Source: Streptomyces cyanogenus
Lineage (GTDB): Bacteria; Actinomycetota; Actinomycetes; Streptomycetales; Streptomycetaceae
Direction of reading: 5' to 3'
Assembly: GCF_017526105.1 (NCBI RefSeq)
Contig: NZ_CP071839.1
Location: 8,594,001 to 8,658,000, forward strand
Length of the DNA stretch: 64,000 bases
The first letter of the stretch is position 1, and each line of letters starts with the position of its first letter. Below are positions 35,301 through 42,577 of this stretch, one piece after another. The notes under the pieces are model-generated. The model searched no databases. It saw only the letters and a list, made by a program, of their open reading frames with translations, and was not told the origin of the DNA. A program made the position numbers and the translations under genes.

Positions 35301-35605
35301 TCGATGTGGATGCAAATGGCTTCGTCAATGGGCCTACTGCTGAACAACTGAAATCTCTGGATGTGCAGGGACTCTCGACGTTTGACTCGGTGGAGAACGC
35401 CAGGCGTATCGGCCTGAAGGGGCAGGTTCGTACCCCTACGGGCCCTCTTCCTGACGGGTTGGGCGTTATCGCCGACGGAAGAGAGGTCGGAGGTCCGCGC
35501 GCGCTTGGGCACCACACCATCTACCCAACGCGTCGCATGTCGTTCGATGATTATGTAGGACTCATCCAAGGGATGAATTGGCAGAACATAGGGAAGAAGC
35601 TGTGA
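32390..35605 (+). CDS. RHS-repeat polymorphic toxin with HINT domain, 5'-truncated
   Basis: 1,071 codons from the ATG at 32390; homology starts about here, although the open frame reaches 32237. Residues 1-620 hold YD/RHS repeats (YDLLGRQIKTTDPDKGTT, YDETGNVRSVSDVS) and end with the RHS core closure LGAREYDPATGRFISVDPI and NAYANNNP-type YAYANNNPATLSDPTGL. After a variable linker a pretoxin-HINT domain spans C809 (CSFDPDTLVLLTDG) to about residue 951 (DAPILVHN), which would release the tip by autoproteolysis. The last 120 residues are the toxin (PLPDGLGVIADGREVGG, GHHTIYPTRRMSFDDYVGL), of no family I can name. Full RHS shells are longer and start with an export signal, so this copy is an orphan tip. 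Confidence 0.85.
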   Translation: MQAEGQIAYGDRTTVIPPEGGTATTTLIDARGHTTALRQLHARNIDAAYDTTTYDYTPRGELKKVTDPAGNNWTYTYDLLGRQIKTTDPDKGTTLSTYDDRGQLTTTDDARPDTPDDNRPDTPSLWYGYDNLGRKTEVREKSSTGTLRAKWVYDTVTNAKGQLVESTRYDGTNAYTSKVVAYDNLYRPLRTSITIPAAEKELAGTYLSTTSYKASGLTAGIGYPKAGALPAATVAYTYDDATLRPTVLDGSQGIKATPSYSFTGKPLQYELSNNGGKKTWATNTYEWGTQRLATSRVDRENIAGVDQSNTYHYDETGNVRSVSDVSRDGTDNQCFTYDYLRRLTEAWAQNTTTCATAPSGSVLGGPAPYWQSYTYDLTGNRRTETLHDLAGDSSKDTKRTYAYPEPGKALPHALSSVTTTGPTSTVQDSFTYDEAGNTTTRTLNGDGQNLTWDPEGHLAKVTAAGKTTEYLYDPDGNRLISRTPTETTLYLGATEITLPKGSTTAKATRYFDLGGGNQAVQQNDGTISFTLADHHGTAQLAIASDTQKLTQRRTLPFGGNRGTKPTDWPGTKGFVGGTDDTKDTGLTHLGAREYDPATGRFISVDPIMAPADPQSLNAYAYANNNPATLSDPTGLCHPDQCGIGVPRGNVVGGDSGTITKAPPGAGGVGGPRSSGAGYPGPLPAAANGDSNNMVKMHGEWHVKLYPGVYFPADNPHLEEVAKRFRHRIEYQCGPHRYDCAVGDGLAEYDRIKAKMYSCDSDWDCGKDWFNPTDLMAAGAEAGLFGGNGQAGRVAGRGARRGARTEGGPCSFDPDTLVLLTDGTSKPINKVKPGDRVESGDPASGKHKGSRKVTAAFVNHDDDLIDVQVQDLDGKIRTLRTTSLHPFWDDTTHTWVEAGKLKPGHTLNTATDRHVRITAVKVRAGSADMYNLTVSDLHTYYVLAGDAPILVHNSSCPLYTVGGPRVRPGKDIDVDANGFVNGPTAEQLKSLDVQGLSTFDSVENARRIGLKGQVRTPTGPLPDGLGVIADGREVGGPRALGHHTIYPTRRMSFDDYVGLIQGMNWQNIGKKL

Positions 35606-36099
35606 GTACAGAAAGAGGTGCCCTGGAGATAGCGGAATGGCGTGCCTTGGTGGCAGCTGAGCAAGAGGTCGCTCGATGCCGCGCCGAGGTGAACCAGTTG
35701 CCCTCACGTGTAGACTTGCTGGCGAAGGCGCTTTCAAGCAGTTCGGCGTGGGATCGATCTGCCGCTCTGGATTTCCTCCGCCTCTTCCCTGAAGAGGTTC
35801 CGAAGCTACTCAATCTACTGGTTGACCTTTCCTTGTCGACCGGGTGGACGCTGCCCGCCAGCGAGGCTATCCGGGCAGCCCGGAAAGAAATTGATCCATC
35901 GCAATTCGCGCGGGTAGTGCTGGAGTGCCTGTCTGAGGGTGAGACCGAAGACTATCTCAGACTGGCTGACATGCTGGCCGAGGTTGAAGCATGGGACGCT
36001 CTGGGTGCCGTGCTTGGCAAAGCTGCCGAGAGTAGCGATCCCGAAATCCGGGAAGTTTCTCGTAGCTTCACTGAAAGTTACGGCGGCATGTTGCCTTGA
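35602..36099 (+). CDS. Putative immunity protein for the RHS toxin
   Basis: 165 residues starting at a GTG that overlaps the toxin stop as GTGA, with GGGAAG upstream. Helical throughout: EIAEWRALVAAEQEVARCRA, then repeats of about 30-40 residues (SAALDFLRLFPEEVPKLLNL, SEAIRAARKEIDPSQFARVV, YLRLADMLAEVEAWDALGAV), suggesting a small HEAT-like solenoid. Immunity genes sit immediately 3' of polymorphic toxin genes and helical-repeat immunity proteins are common, so the role follows from position; the family is not recognised. Lower G+C than the RHS body, matching the toxin tip. Confidence 0.7.
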   Translation: MSTERGALEIAEWRALVAAEQEVARCRAEVNQLPSRVDLLAKALSSSSAWDRSAALDFLRLFPEEVPKLLNLLVDLSLSTGWTLPASEAIRAARKEIDPSQFARVVLECLSEGETEDYLRLADMLAEVEAWDALGAVLGKAAESSDPEIREVSRSFTESYGGMLP

Positions 36100-36187
36100 T
36101 TAGCGAGTAGCCGCCGTTGGCGAAAATGGGTCGAGCCTTGCGTTTTCCGCAATTCCGCCCTGCTTGAGTTCAGAGGTCTGCAAAACT

Positions 36188-36222
36188 CGAAGCCCCGTCA
36201 GGTGCGTCCTGGCGGGGCTTCG
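36188..36222 (+). terminator. Rho-independent-like terminator after the toxin-immunity pair
   Basis: CGAAGCCCCGTCAGG, a 5-base loop (TGCGT) and CCTGGCGGGGCTTCG form a 15-base stem with one G-T pair, about 90 bases after the immunity stop. Confidence 0.75.
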
Positions 36223-36964
36223 GCATGGGGTGACGGCAACGTCAGCGGACGACTGCTGCGGTGGGTGGGCCGTCGGGGCGTTGGTCGGGTCGAGGCATTG
36301 CCGAGGGTGCCGATGGCCTGGCGCTGGAGGCGGAGTCGGACTGCGATGGGATTCGCCCTGGCTCGCTCCGAATCTGTCGCGCCCCACGCCGGCCAGGTCG
36401 GCGCCCTGGCAGTCGATCACACCCCGGCCAGTTCGAAGACCAGCCGTGCCGGGCGAGCACACCGTGCCGGTGGTGGAGCCGGTGCGTTCCCCGGCCGCGT
36501 CCTGCTCCTGGTCGTAGGAGGCGAGGCAGAGGGCTTGGCGGTGCAGATGCGCCTTTGACCCGCCCAGCGGCGCCGCCGTTCGGCGGTGTCCCACAGTGGG
36601 TCGAAGAAAGTCGTCCGGGCCGCGCGGTCGGCTGTGGCCCGTCGGCAACCGGACTCGGCGCAGCCACCCGCCGAGCGTCGACGGCACCGTACCGGTCAGT
36701 TCCCAGGCCAGCATGCGCGCGGCGTCCCGGATGTGCACCCAACCGGCATGCTGGTTGAGGTCCGCTGACATCGTCCCCGAACCCAGCCGCCCCCGGCTCC
36801 TCCTCCTTCCGCAAGCTGATGACGGCGGAAATGTGTGAAGTCTTGGGGCTGGCTTCCGAGCCGCGCCCCGGTCCTCGTCGACCACTTGCGGAATCTGGGC
36901 CTCGGGCACCGGCCTGGCGTCCTGGGGCGTTGAGTGTTCGACCGGCCGCTGTGAGCGTCTGAGG
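36223..36964. other. Degenerate region, no gene supported
   Basis: About 740 bases. Minus-strand reading GWVHIRDAARMLAWELTGTV then PSTLGGWLRRVRLPTGHSR (near 36760-36640) has protein character and may be a remnant of a lost gene, but it breaks into other frames on both sides and I cannot name it. Nothing else stands out. Confidence 0.4.
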
Positions 36965-37305
36965 TCATGCCGGGTCCGTCAGGTTGTGCAGGTCGTCGCG
37001 GACTAGGGAGTCGCGCTCGGCCGCGGTGAACCAGCGGGCCCGGGAGCCGCGGTGGTCCTTCTCCACCCATAGGACGTCGTTGACAGTCTCGGCGACGGGG
37101 CGCAGGTGGCTGATGACGGCCAGCAGCTTGTCGGGGCCGACCTGGGAGCGCAGGACCTGCAGGGCGCTGTCGAGGGCGGCGGTGTCCAGGGTGCCGAAGC
37201 CTTCGTCGAGGAAGAGGCTCTCCAGACGGGTTCCGCTGCGGCTGTGCATTTCCATCAGGGCGAGGGACAGGGCGAGGGAGGCCTGGAAGGTCTCTGCCGC
37301 CTCCT
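36965..37305 (-). pseudogene. SbcC/Rad50-like ATPase C-terminal fragment
   Basis: Reads ETFQASLALSLALMEMHSRS, then LESLFLDEGFGTLDTAALDS and KLLAVISHLRPVAETVNDVL, ending NLTDPA. The Walker B plus D-loop LFLDEGFGTLDT and the ISH switch motif identify the C-terminal ATPase lobe of an SMC-like nuclease subunit (SbcC). The signature motif (normally LSGGE) immediately upstream and the rest of the 1,000-residue protein are missing. The join is at about 37305 with an oppositely oriented fragment. Confidence 0.8.
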
Positions 37306-37432
37306 GGGCGACCTCCTGTGCCGCACGGGCCGCGTGGAGGCCGCCCTGGACGCCTACCGCACCGGCCTGGGCCACCGCACCGCCCCCGGCACGACCACCC
37401 TGGGACCGGCCCCGGCCCAGCCCCCGCTGTGA
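37306..37432 (+). pseudogene. C-terminal fragment, tetratricopeptide-like
   Basis: Reads RLLGDLLCRTGRVEAALDAY then RTGLGHRTAPGTTTLGPAP and a stop at 37430-37432. LLGDLLCRTGRVEAALDAYR has the alternation of a TPR helix pair. Its upstream part is gone. Only four bases separate its end from the convergent isomerase gene. Confidence 0.45.
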
Positions 37433-37436
37433 GCGG

Positions 37437-38186
37437 TCAGCCCCAGCCGGGCACCGGCGGCTGCGGCCACGGCGGCGGGGCGGGCAGCGGACGGTCCGAG
37501 CGGACGACGGCGTCCGGGCCGCGGCCGGTGAGCCAGGCGAGGAGCGCGTGGCCGGGGCCGGCGGCGGTGGGTCCGGCGTCGGCGAGGGTCCAGGAGCGGC
37601 CGAGGTCGGTCGCCTCGATACGGGCGACGGGAAAGGACCGTGCGGTCAGGGCGGCGATCGTCTCGTCGAGGGTCCGGGTGACGTAGCCGGCGGGCCAGTC
37701 GGCGGCGGTGTGGCCGAGGTTCAGGTCGACGTGGTGGGTCTCGAGTTCGCGGTGGGCCCGGTGCAGGGTGTACCAGGCGGGGTGCCGCCAGCCCGCGAGG
37801 GCGGTGACCGGCGTGGCCCAGCGGTCGCCGGGCATGGCCGCCGCCGTGTCGAACAGCCGGTCCAGGCTGCGGTGCAGATCGGTGACGAGGTACGCGGCGT
37901 CGCGCCCCGCGCCCTCGCGCAGCGCCCGGTCCAGGGCGGCGGCGTCGGCCCGCGGCCCGGGCTCGGTGCCGGTGCGGGCCAGGGTCAGCAGCCACCGGTA
38001 GGCGTCGGCGCTGCGGGCGAGGTGGGTGAGGACGTGACCGCGGCTCCAGCCGGGAAGCGCGGACGGCTCGCGGGCCTGCGGATCGGTCAGCCCGTCGAGG
38101 CCGGCGCGGAGGCGATGGGCGGAGTTGCGTACGTCGTCGAGGAGTTGGGCGATGTCGGCGCGGTCGAGTTCGGGCGTGTCGGTCAC
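37437..38186 (-). CDS. Maleylpyruvate isomerase family mycothiol-dependent enzyme
   Basis: 249 residues from GTG 38186. The N-terminal MDMPI/DinB-like four-helix domain is clear: LDDVRNSAHRLRAGLDGLTD, SALPGWSRGHVLTHLARSAD (with the metal-binding His) and HRAHRELETHHVDLNLGHT (further His ligands). A C-terminal MDMPI_C-like domain follows (RSWTLADAGPTAAGPGHALL, AWLTGRGPDAVV). Members bind a metal and use mycothiol, the actinobacterial thiol, for isomerisation or conjugation; mycothiol-dependent maleylpyruvate isomerase acts in gentisate degradation, but the substrate here is unknown. The gene is intact and isolated. Confidence 0.85.
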   Translation of the reverse strand: MTDTPELDRADIAQLLDDVRNSAHRLRAGLDGLTDPQAREPSALPGWSRGHVLTHLARSADAYRWLLTLARTGTEPGPRADAAALDRALREGAGRDAAYLVTDLHRSLDRLFDTAAAMPGDRWATPVTALAGWRHPAWYTLHRAHRELETHHVDLNLGHTAADWPAGYVTRTLDETIAALTARSFPVARIEATDLGRSWTLADAGPTAAGPGHALLAWLTGRGPDAVVRSDRPLPAPPPWPQPPVPGWG

Positions 38187-38242
38187 GGCCCGGCACTCTA
38201 CGGCGTGCTGCTCGACTCACGCGGCGTGCCGCTTCCCGGTCT

Positions 38243-39010
38243 TCACGGGCTTCGGCCCGGCAGCGGGCCGACGGCCGCGATGCCCTCGCTGATCGCCCGC
38301 TCGCCGACGTTGCCGAAGCCGAGGACGAGCTGTGCGGGCGCGGTGGCGGGCGAGGCGCGGCAGGCGCTCATGCCGTACAGGCCGACGGAACGGGCGCGGG
38401 CGGCGACGACGTGCTGTTCGTCGGCGCCGTTGGGCAGGTGGGCGACGGCGTGGAAGCCGGCGGCGAGGCCGGTGACCGGCTGCCCAGGGGCGTGTTCGGC
38501 GAGCGCGCCGGGCAGGGCGGTGCGGCGGGCCGCGTAGCGGGCGCGCATACGGCGCAGATGGCGGTCGAAGCGCCCGACTCGATCAGCCCGGCCAGGGCGA
38601 GCTGGTTCCAGCGTGGGGGTGCCGCGGTCGCTGCGGTGCTTGTGCCAGGTGAGCGGTCCGGCCAGGTCGGGCGGGCAGAGGGTCCAGCCGATGCGCAGGG
38701 CGGGGGCGAGGGACTTGCTGACGGTGCCCAGGGAGACGACCTGGTCGGGGGCCAGGCCCTGGAGCGCGCCGACGGGTTCCCGGTCGTAGCGGAACTCGGC
38801 GTCGTAGTCGTCCTCGATGAGGATCGCGTCGCGGTCCCTGGCCCACCCCACCAGGGCCAGCCGGCGCTCCGGGGCGAGGACGACGCCGGTCGGCCACTGG
38901 TGGGCGGGGGTGAGGACGACCGCGCGGGCGTCGGTTGCGGTCAGCGCGCGTACGTCGATGCCGTGCTCGTCGACCGGCACGGGAACCGCCCGCAGACCCG
39001 CCGCACCACG
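38243..39010 (-). pseudogene. MocR/PdxR-type regulator, aminotransferase domain only
   Basis: Reads LRAVPVPVDEHGIDVRALTA, then RDAILIEDDYDAEFRYDREP and QVVSLGTVSKSLAPALRIGW, the fold-type I aminotransferase domain of GntR/MocR regulators, with the PLP Lys in SKSLAP. Around 38590-38620 an extra C and, 30 bases on, a missing G put 10 codons out of frame. The N-terminal GntR helix-turn-helix and the first part of the aminotransferase domain are replaced by unrelated sequence beyond about 39010, so it cannot bind DNA as a normal MocR protein would. Confidence 0.75.
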
Positions 39011-39339
39011 AATGCTGTCACGTTCGCCTTCTCGCCGATCGCGCTCGGGGTGCCGAGCGCTCCGGCAATCCGGTCGGCCGCCGCGCCGGAGATCGGCGGG
39101 GACGGCATCGCGGCCCGGATGGCGTCGCGGCGTCCAGCGCCTCCACGGCGGCCCGGGAGGGCGACGAGTCCGGGTCGGGCATCGGCTGCGCCGCCGTGCC
39201 GCTCGCGTGCAATGCCCACCTTTACCGGCCTGATGCATCGGTTCGGCCTCATCTCCCGGCTGTGGCTGAGTCGCGGGCGGTGCGGGCGATGATGATCCCG
39301 CTCGCCACGGCGGCGCGCCAAACGTCTCCCGGGTAGTTG
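39011..39339. other. Chimeric junction, no gene assigned
   Basis: Minus-strand text upstream of the MocR remnant (ISGAAADRIAGALGTPSAIG, then EKANVTAFVVRR) reads smoothly for about 40 codons but is not MocR sequence and I cannot name it. No start or complete gene is visible. Confidence 0.3.
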
Positions 39340-39757
39340 ATCTTGCTCCGCCTGTCCGGCTCGGCGTGGAAAGAGCGCGACATCGTCCTCGCCCAAGACG
39401 TCTCCGGCGACAAGGTGGCCGATCTCGTCTACCGCAGCGACGCCTCGGGCAGGCTGCTGCCGCGCAAGGCAATCGCCGCTTCCGGTGGCGGTACCGACCT
39501 CACCTCGCTGGTATCGGCCGCGAACTCCTCCGGCGGCACCGACATTTACTGGACTGGCACCGGCTGGCTCACCGCCGCCATACCGCACGTCCTTGGCGCC
39601 CCGGACGCCAACGGCGACGGCAATCCCCGACGTGTGGACGGTCCGCTCCGACGGCACGGTCCGCTTCTACGCCGGCGGCCAGGACGCCATGACCGGCTCG
39701 GGGACCGAGATTATCGGGCCAAGCTCCTGGTGGAAGACCCGCATCGCCGTCGGCTGA
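39340..39757 (+). pseudogene. FG-GAP/VCBS-repeat exoprotein C-terminal fragment
   Basis: Reads AQDVSGDKVADLVYRSDASG, then after a frameshift near 39628 GAPDANGDGIPDVWTVRSDG and TVRFYAGGQDAMTGSG, ending WWKTRIAVG with TGA. The DANGDGIPDVW calcium-loop pattern is the FG-GAP/VCBS repeat at the end of many secreted Streptomyces proteins. Its upstream part is missing. A strong terminator follows. Confidence 0.7.
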
Positions 39758-39778
39758 GTGCTCCCGCACCACCGCTCA

Positions 39779-39817
39779 GGGCCCCGTTCTCCGATCTTGC
39801 CCGGGAAAGCGGGGCCC
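39779..39817 (+). terminator. Terminator after the FG-GAP fragment
   Basis: GGGCCCCG (39779-39786) and CGGGGCCC (39810-39817) pair perfectly and are followed by TTTTC, a good intrinsic-terminator shape. Confidence 0.75.
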
Positions 39818-40038
39818 TTTTCGATGCCAGCCAGGCGGCCCAGCAGATCAGCCTGGTACGCAAGGCCCGGCACGTCACCGAACAGGCTATGGACCGCATC
39901 CTGGAGTCCAGAAGGCCGAACAGGCACCTTACTCGCCTACAGCTCGCACCCCTGCCCGGCGGTGTTCCTCGCCCGGAACGGAGATCGCGGCGGTACTGCA
40001 GATCCTCCGGGAGCTGGTCGACGCAAACGTGTCAGCCC

Positions 40039-40563
40039 TCAATCTTCATGCGATACACCGAGGTCATCGCGCATAGCGGTTCTCATAGCTCGGAGCATCT
40101 CCCAGACCTCGTACTGAGCCTGTGCCGCGGTCTCCATCGTTTCGCCTGGTTCGGGGGCACCGCGTTCGAGGCGTTTGACCTGGCCGTAGACCTTGTTCAG
40201 GGCTTGGTTGACGACACTCGCTCGCCTGAGTACTTCTTCTGGGGCGATCATCTGTGCTTCGGAATATCGATCGCGATGCGCGTTCTTCGCCCCCTCGAGT
40301 GCGTCACTGTCGGCCTCCTCCACGCCGCGTTCCCTCATGACGTGCAGGTGGCGGTTGAGTGCGGTGGTGAACTGCCGAGCATCCCGGTTGAGTTCCACGT
40401 AGCAGGTGCGCCGCAGAGAACGGTTCTCGCGGACCTCCTCATGGTCTCGAACGAGCTCTATTTCCAGGCGCTTCGCTCGTTCTGAGCCGCGCTGGGTGAG
40501 TAGCGCTCCTCCCAGGGTTCCTGCGACGCCTGCCACAGCGATGATCACTGAGCTGAGATCCAC
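40039..40563 (-). CDS. Membrane-anchored coiled-coil protein, paralogue of 19892-20404
   Basis: 174 residues from GTG 40563 (VDLSSVIIAVAGVAGTLGG), with GGGG upstream; the frame is open to 40605. One N-terminal hydrophobic helix is followed by a charged coiled coil (RAKRLEIELVRDHEEVRENR) and the conserved second half HRDRYSEAQMIAPEEVLRR, NQALNKVYGQVKRLERG and AMRTAMRDDLGVSHED. This half matches the 19892-20404 protein in spacing and key residues. It probably stays at the inner membrane face. Function unknown. Confidence 0.7.
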   Translation of the reverse strand: MDLSSVIIAVAGVAGTLGGALLTQRGSERAKRLEIELVRDHEEVRENRSLRRTCYVELNRDARQFTTALNRHLHVMRERGVEEADSDALEGAKNAHRDRYSEAQMIAPEEVLRRASVVNQALNKVYGQVKRLERGAPEPGETMETAAQAQYEVWEMLRAMRTAMRDDLGVSHED

Positions 40564-40618
40564 CGACGTACCCCGTGAAATCCATCGGCCCCGTGCCCGC
40601 TGCACATGGCCCAGGCCG

Positions 40619-40860
40619 TCAAGTTTGCCGCTCCTTGGTGCGACGGGGTTTGGTGCCCTTCTTGTGGTGGGGCGGGGCGGCTGTATGCCTCGCCGGTGGC
40701 GACGGCTCTGCCCACGTCATGACGGGTGGCCGGGCGGCGGTTCTTCGAACCCGGCGGTCGGCCAGGCCCGGGACGAGACGGTTCAGGTGCACTGGCCGGG
40801 GAGCCGGTCTGCGTGTGGCGCCCAGTACGAGGATGCGCACCCGGCGATCGTTGCCTGGAC
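40619..40860 (-). pseudogene. DDE transposase C-terminal remnant (NF041680-type)
   Basis: Reads GSPASAPEPSRPGPGRPPGS then KNRRPATRHDVGRAV. The basic PGPGRPPGSKNRRPAxRHDV tail is characteristic of the same transposase family whose N-terminus is at 2804-3090. Frame changes around 40690 and the missing core make it a remnant. Confidence 0.65.
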
Positions 40861-41103
40861 GCAGAGTAAGGCGGCGGACCGTGGCACGAACGAGCTGTAG
40901 CTGAGCGACCTCCAGGCCATGTTGGCGAGCTGACCGCGTCGGCGGGGCGGCTAGGCGGTTTCGTTCGGATCATCGTGCGTACGTGCGGGTGCTCCGCTAC
41001 CCGAGCGGAGACTGATTGCTCAACCCCCGGCCAACAGGGTCGGCCTGGTCTCTCCACTGGGAGTGCGAAATGCTGGCTCTTGCTGGCAGAGCTGGAGGTG
41101 GGG

Positions 41104-41688
41104 ATGTTCAAGCAGTGGCGCTGGCGCTGGCGCGGTCGGTTACGGACGATCAGCTTCTCGTTCTTCGGGCAGAGCGCCAGCGTGGAGTTCAGCCAGAGTG
41201 AGCGCGAGCGGGCAAGATCGATCCTGCTCCGCTTGGAGGACCACCGGGTGCTCCATGCGCCTTATGATCTCGAAGAGGAAAATGGGTCCTGGGGATCCAT
41301 CGAGGCGCTGCGTACCTATCTGAACGAACAGGTCGAGCGGTGCGAGTCCGAGGAACTGCGGGAGCAAGTACGCGCGATGCGCGCCGCTGTGAGGCAGTGG
41401 CTGACCGATGTGGAGTCAGCACGCAGATTGACCGACAGAACATTCCCGGATGTCCCGCCTAACGGTCGGGATCCGATCCGGTGGGCCAGGGATCGGGATC
41501 GGGTCCAATGGGCGTATGGGCTTCAGGCGCTGGGTATGCTGCGCGGCCGGGTTGGAGTTGCTATCGCTGAGATCGGCCGGAAGTTCGACATCCCGATCGA
41601 CGGTGACCTCGCCCACGTCACGCCGCCTGACGTAGACGATTCGGAGCGGGGAGCCAGGCTGTCGCCGTTGTACTTCGACGAGGCGTAG
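41104..41688 (+). CDS. DUF6650-like protein
   Basis: 194 residues starting MFKQWRWRWRGRLRTISFSF at an ATG preceded by GGAGGTGGGG. The first 110 residues (FFGQSASVEFSQSERERARS, LLRLEDHRVLHAPYDLEEEN, EALRTYLNEQVERCESEELR, QVRAMRAAVRQWLTDVES) resemble a Streptomyces family I associate with DUF6650. The rest is helical (WAYGLQALGMLRGRVGVAIA). No membrane span; probably cytoplasmic. Frames upstream of 41104 are not convincing. The family name is from memory. Confidence 0.65.
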   Translation: MFKQWRWRWRGRLRTISFSFFGQSASVEFSQSERERARSILLRLEDHRVLHAPYDLEEENGSWGSIEALRTYLNEQVERCESEELREQVRAMRAAVRQWLTDVESARRLTDRTFPDVPPNGRDPIRWARDRDRVQWAYGLQALGMLRGRVGVAIAEIGRKFDIPIDGDLAHVTPPDVDDSERGARLSPLYFDEA

Positions 41689-41739
41689 CTGTGCTAGGGA
41701 GAGCGAGCTGGGCCAGGCCCCGCTTGCCCGCTGCCCCTT

Positions 41740-42200
41740 GCGCCATCTCTGTCTGGATCATCGTGCGACCAGAAGAAGATCCCCGCGGTGTGGAGTCCAG
41801 CCAGGTATATCGTCGCGGTCTTCTCGTAGCGGGTGGCGATGCCTCGCCACTGTTTGAGGCGGTTGATGCACCGCTCAACGGTGTTGCGCTGCTTGTAGGC
41901 CGCACGGTCGAAGGCAGGGGTCTGCCGACCCGACTGCCCCGCGGCAGCCGGTGGCCTTGCTGGTCCGCCGGGACGCGGGTGCCTCGTTGGCGCAGGTGTT
42001 TGCGGATGGCGCGTGACGGATACGCCTTGTCGGCGAGGACCACGTCCGGTCTGGTGCGGGGCCGTCCACGGGGCCGGGCAACGCGTAGGCGAGCCATCAC
42101 CTCGGCGAAAGCGGGCGCGTCCCCGGCCTGTACGGCGGTGAGGACGAAGGCCAGGGGCCGGCAGCAAGGTGGATCTGCGGGGTGAGTTGAGATAAGGGGG
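41740..42200 (-). pseudogene. IS5-family transposase C-terminal half, frameshifted
   Basis: Reads PLAFVLTAVQAGDAPAFAEV then RTRPDVVLADKAYPSRAIRK (second catalytic D), and after a shift near 41990 FDRAAYKQRNTVERCINRLK and QWRGIATRYEKTATIYLAGL (Glu motif NxVExxxNRLK). The N-terminal half is missing, and the join near 42200 leads into an acetyltransferase-like remnant. Confidence 0.75.
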
Positions 42201-42204
42201 CGCG

Positions 42205-42560
42205 ATGCCGTGGACCCTTTCCTCGATGTCGGCATTCCCGCCTCGCTCGTGGAACCGTACGCGCCCGTTGGCAGGACACGCTGGACACGGGTCCGCTGAC
42301 GCCGCCGCCGTCGCCGGATCGGTGGTGACGAGCACGACGAAGAGCCGCCCGTCCGCCTCGACGCAGGCGGCGCAGGTCACGGGGGACGCCATCGCGCAGC
42401 CCCAGGTACGCGAACACTGCGTTCTTCCACAGCGCGGACCCGGCGAGTGCGTCCCGCCCGTCCTCCAGCGGGAACCCGTAGGCGCGCGAGTTGATGTCCG
42501 CGTACGCCCCCAGCAGTTCGTCGTCGTCCACGCGCACGTCAGCTCGGGGTGGGCGGGTTC
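42205..42560 (-). pseudogene. Acetyltransferase-like remnant
   Basis: Pieces read VDDDELLGAYADINSRAYGF then PLEDGRDALAGSALWKNAVF and, one frame over, VPVTCAACVEADGRLFVVLV. The order resembles the N-terminal half of a GNAT-type protein (FAYLGLRDGxPVxxAxxxxxxGRLFVxLV). The acetyl-CoA binding motif is missing. Assignment is tentative. Confidence 0.4.
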
Positions 42561-42577
42561 GGGTACCGGCAGCAGAT

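Noticed and set aside
36202..36758. Overlapping open frames after the RHS terminator
   Set aside because: Several equal-length frames on both strands with low-complexity composition; no single one can be supported.
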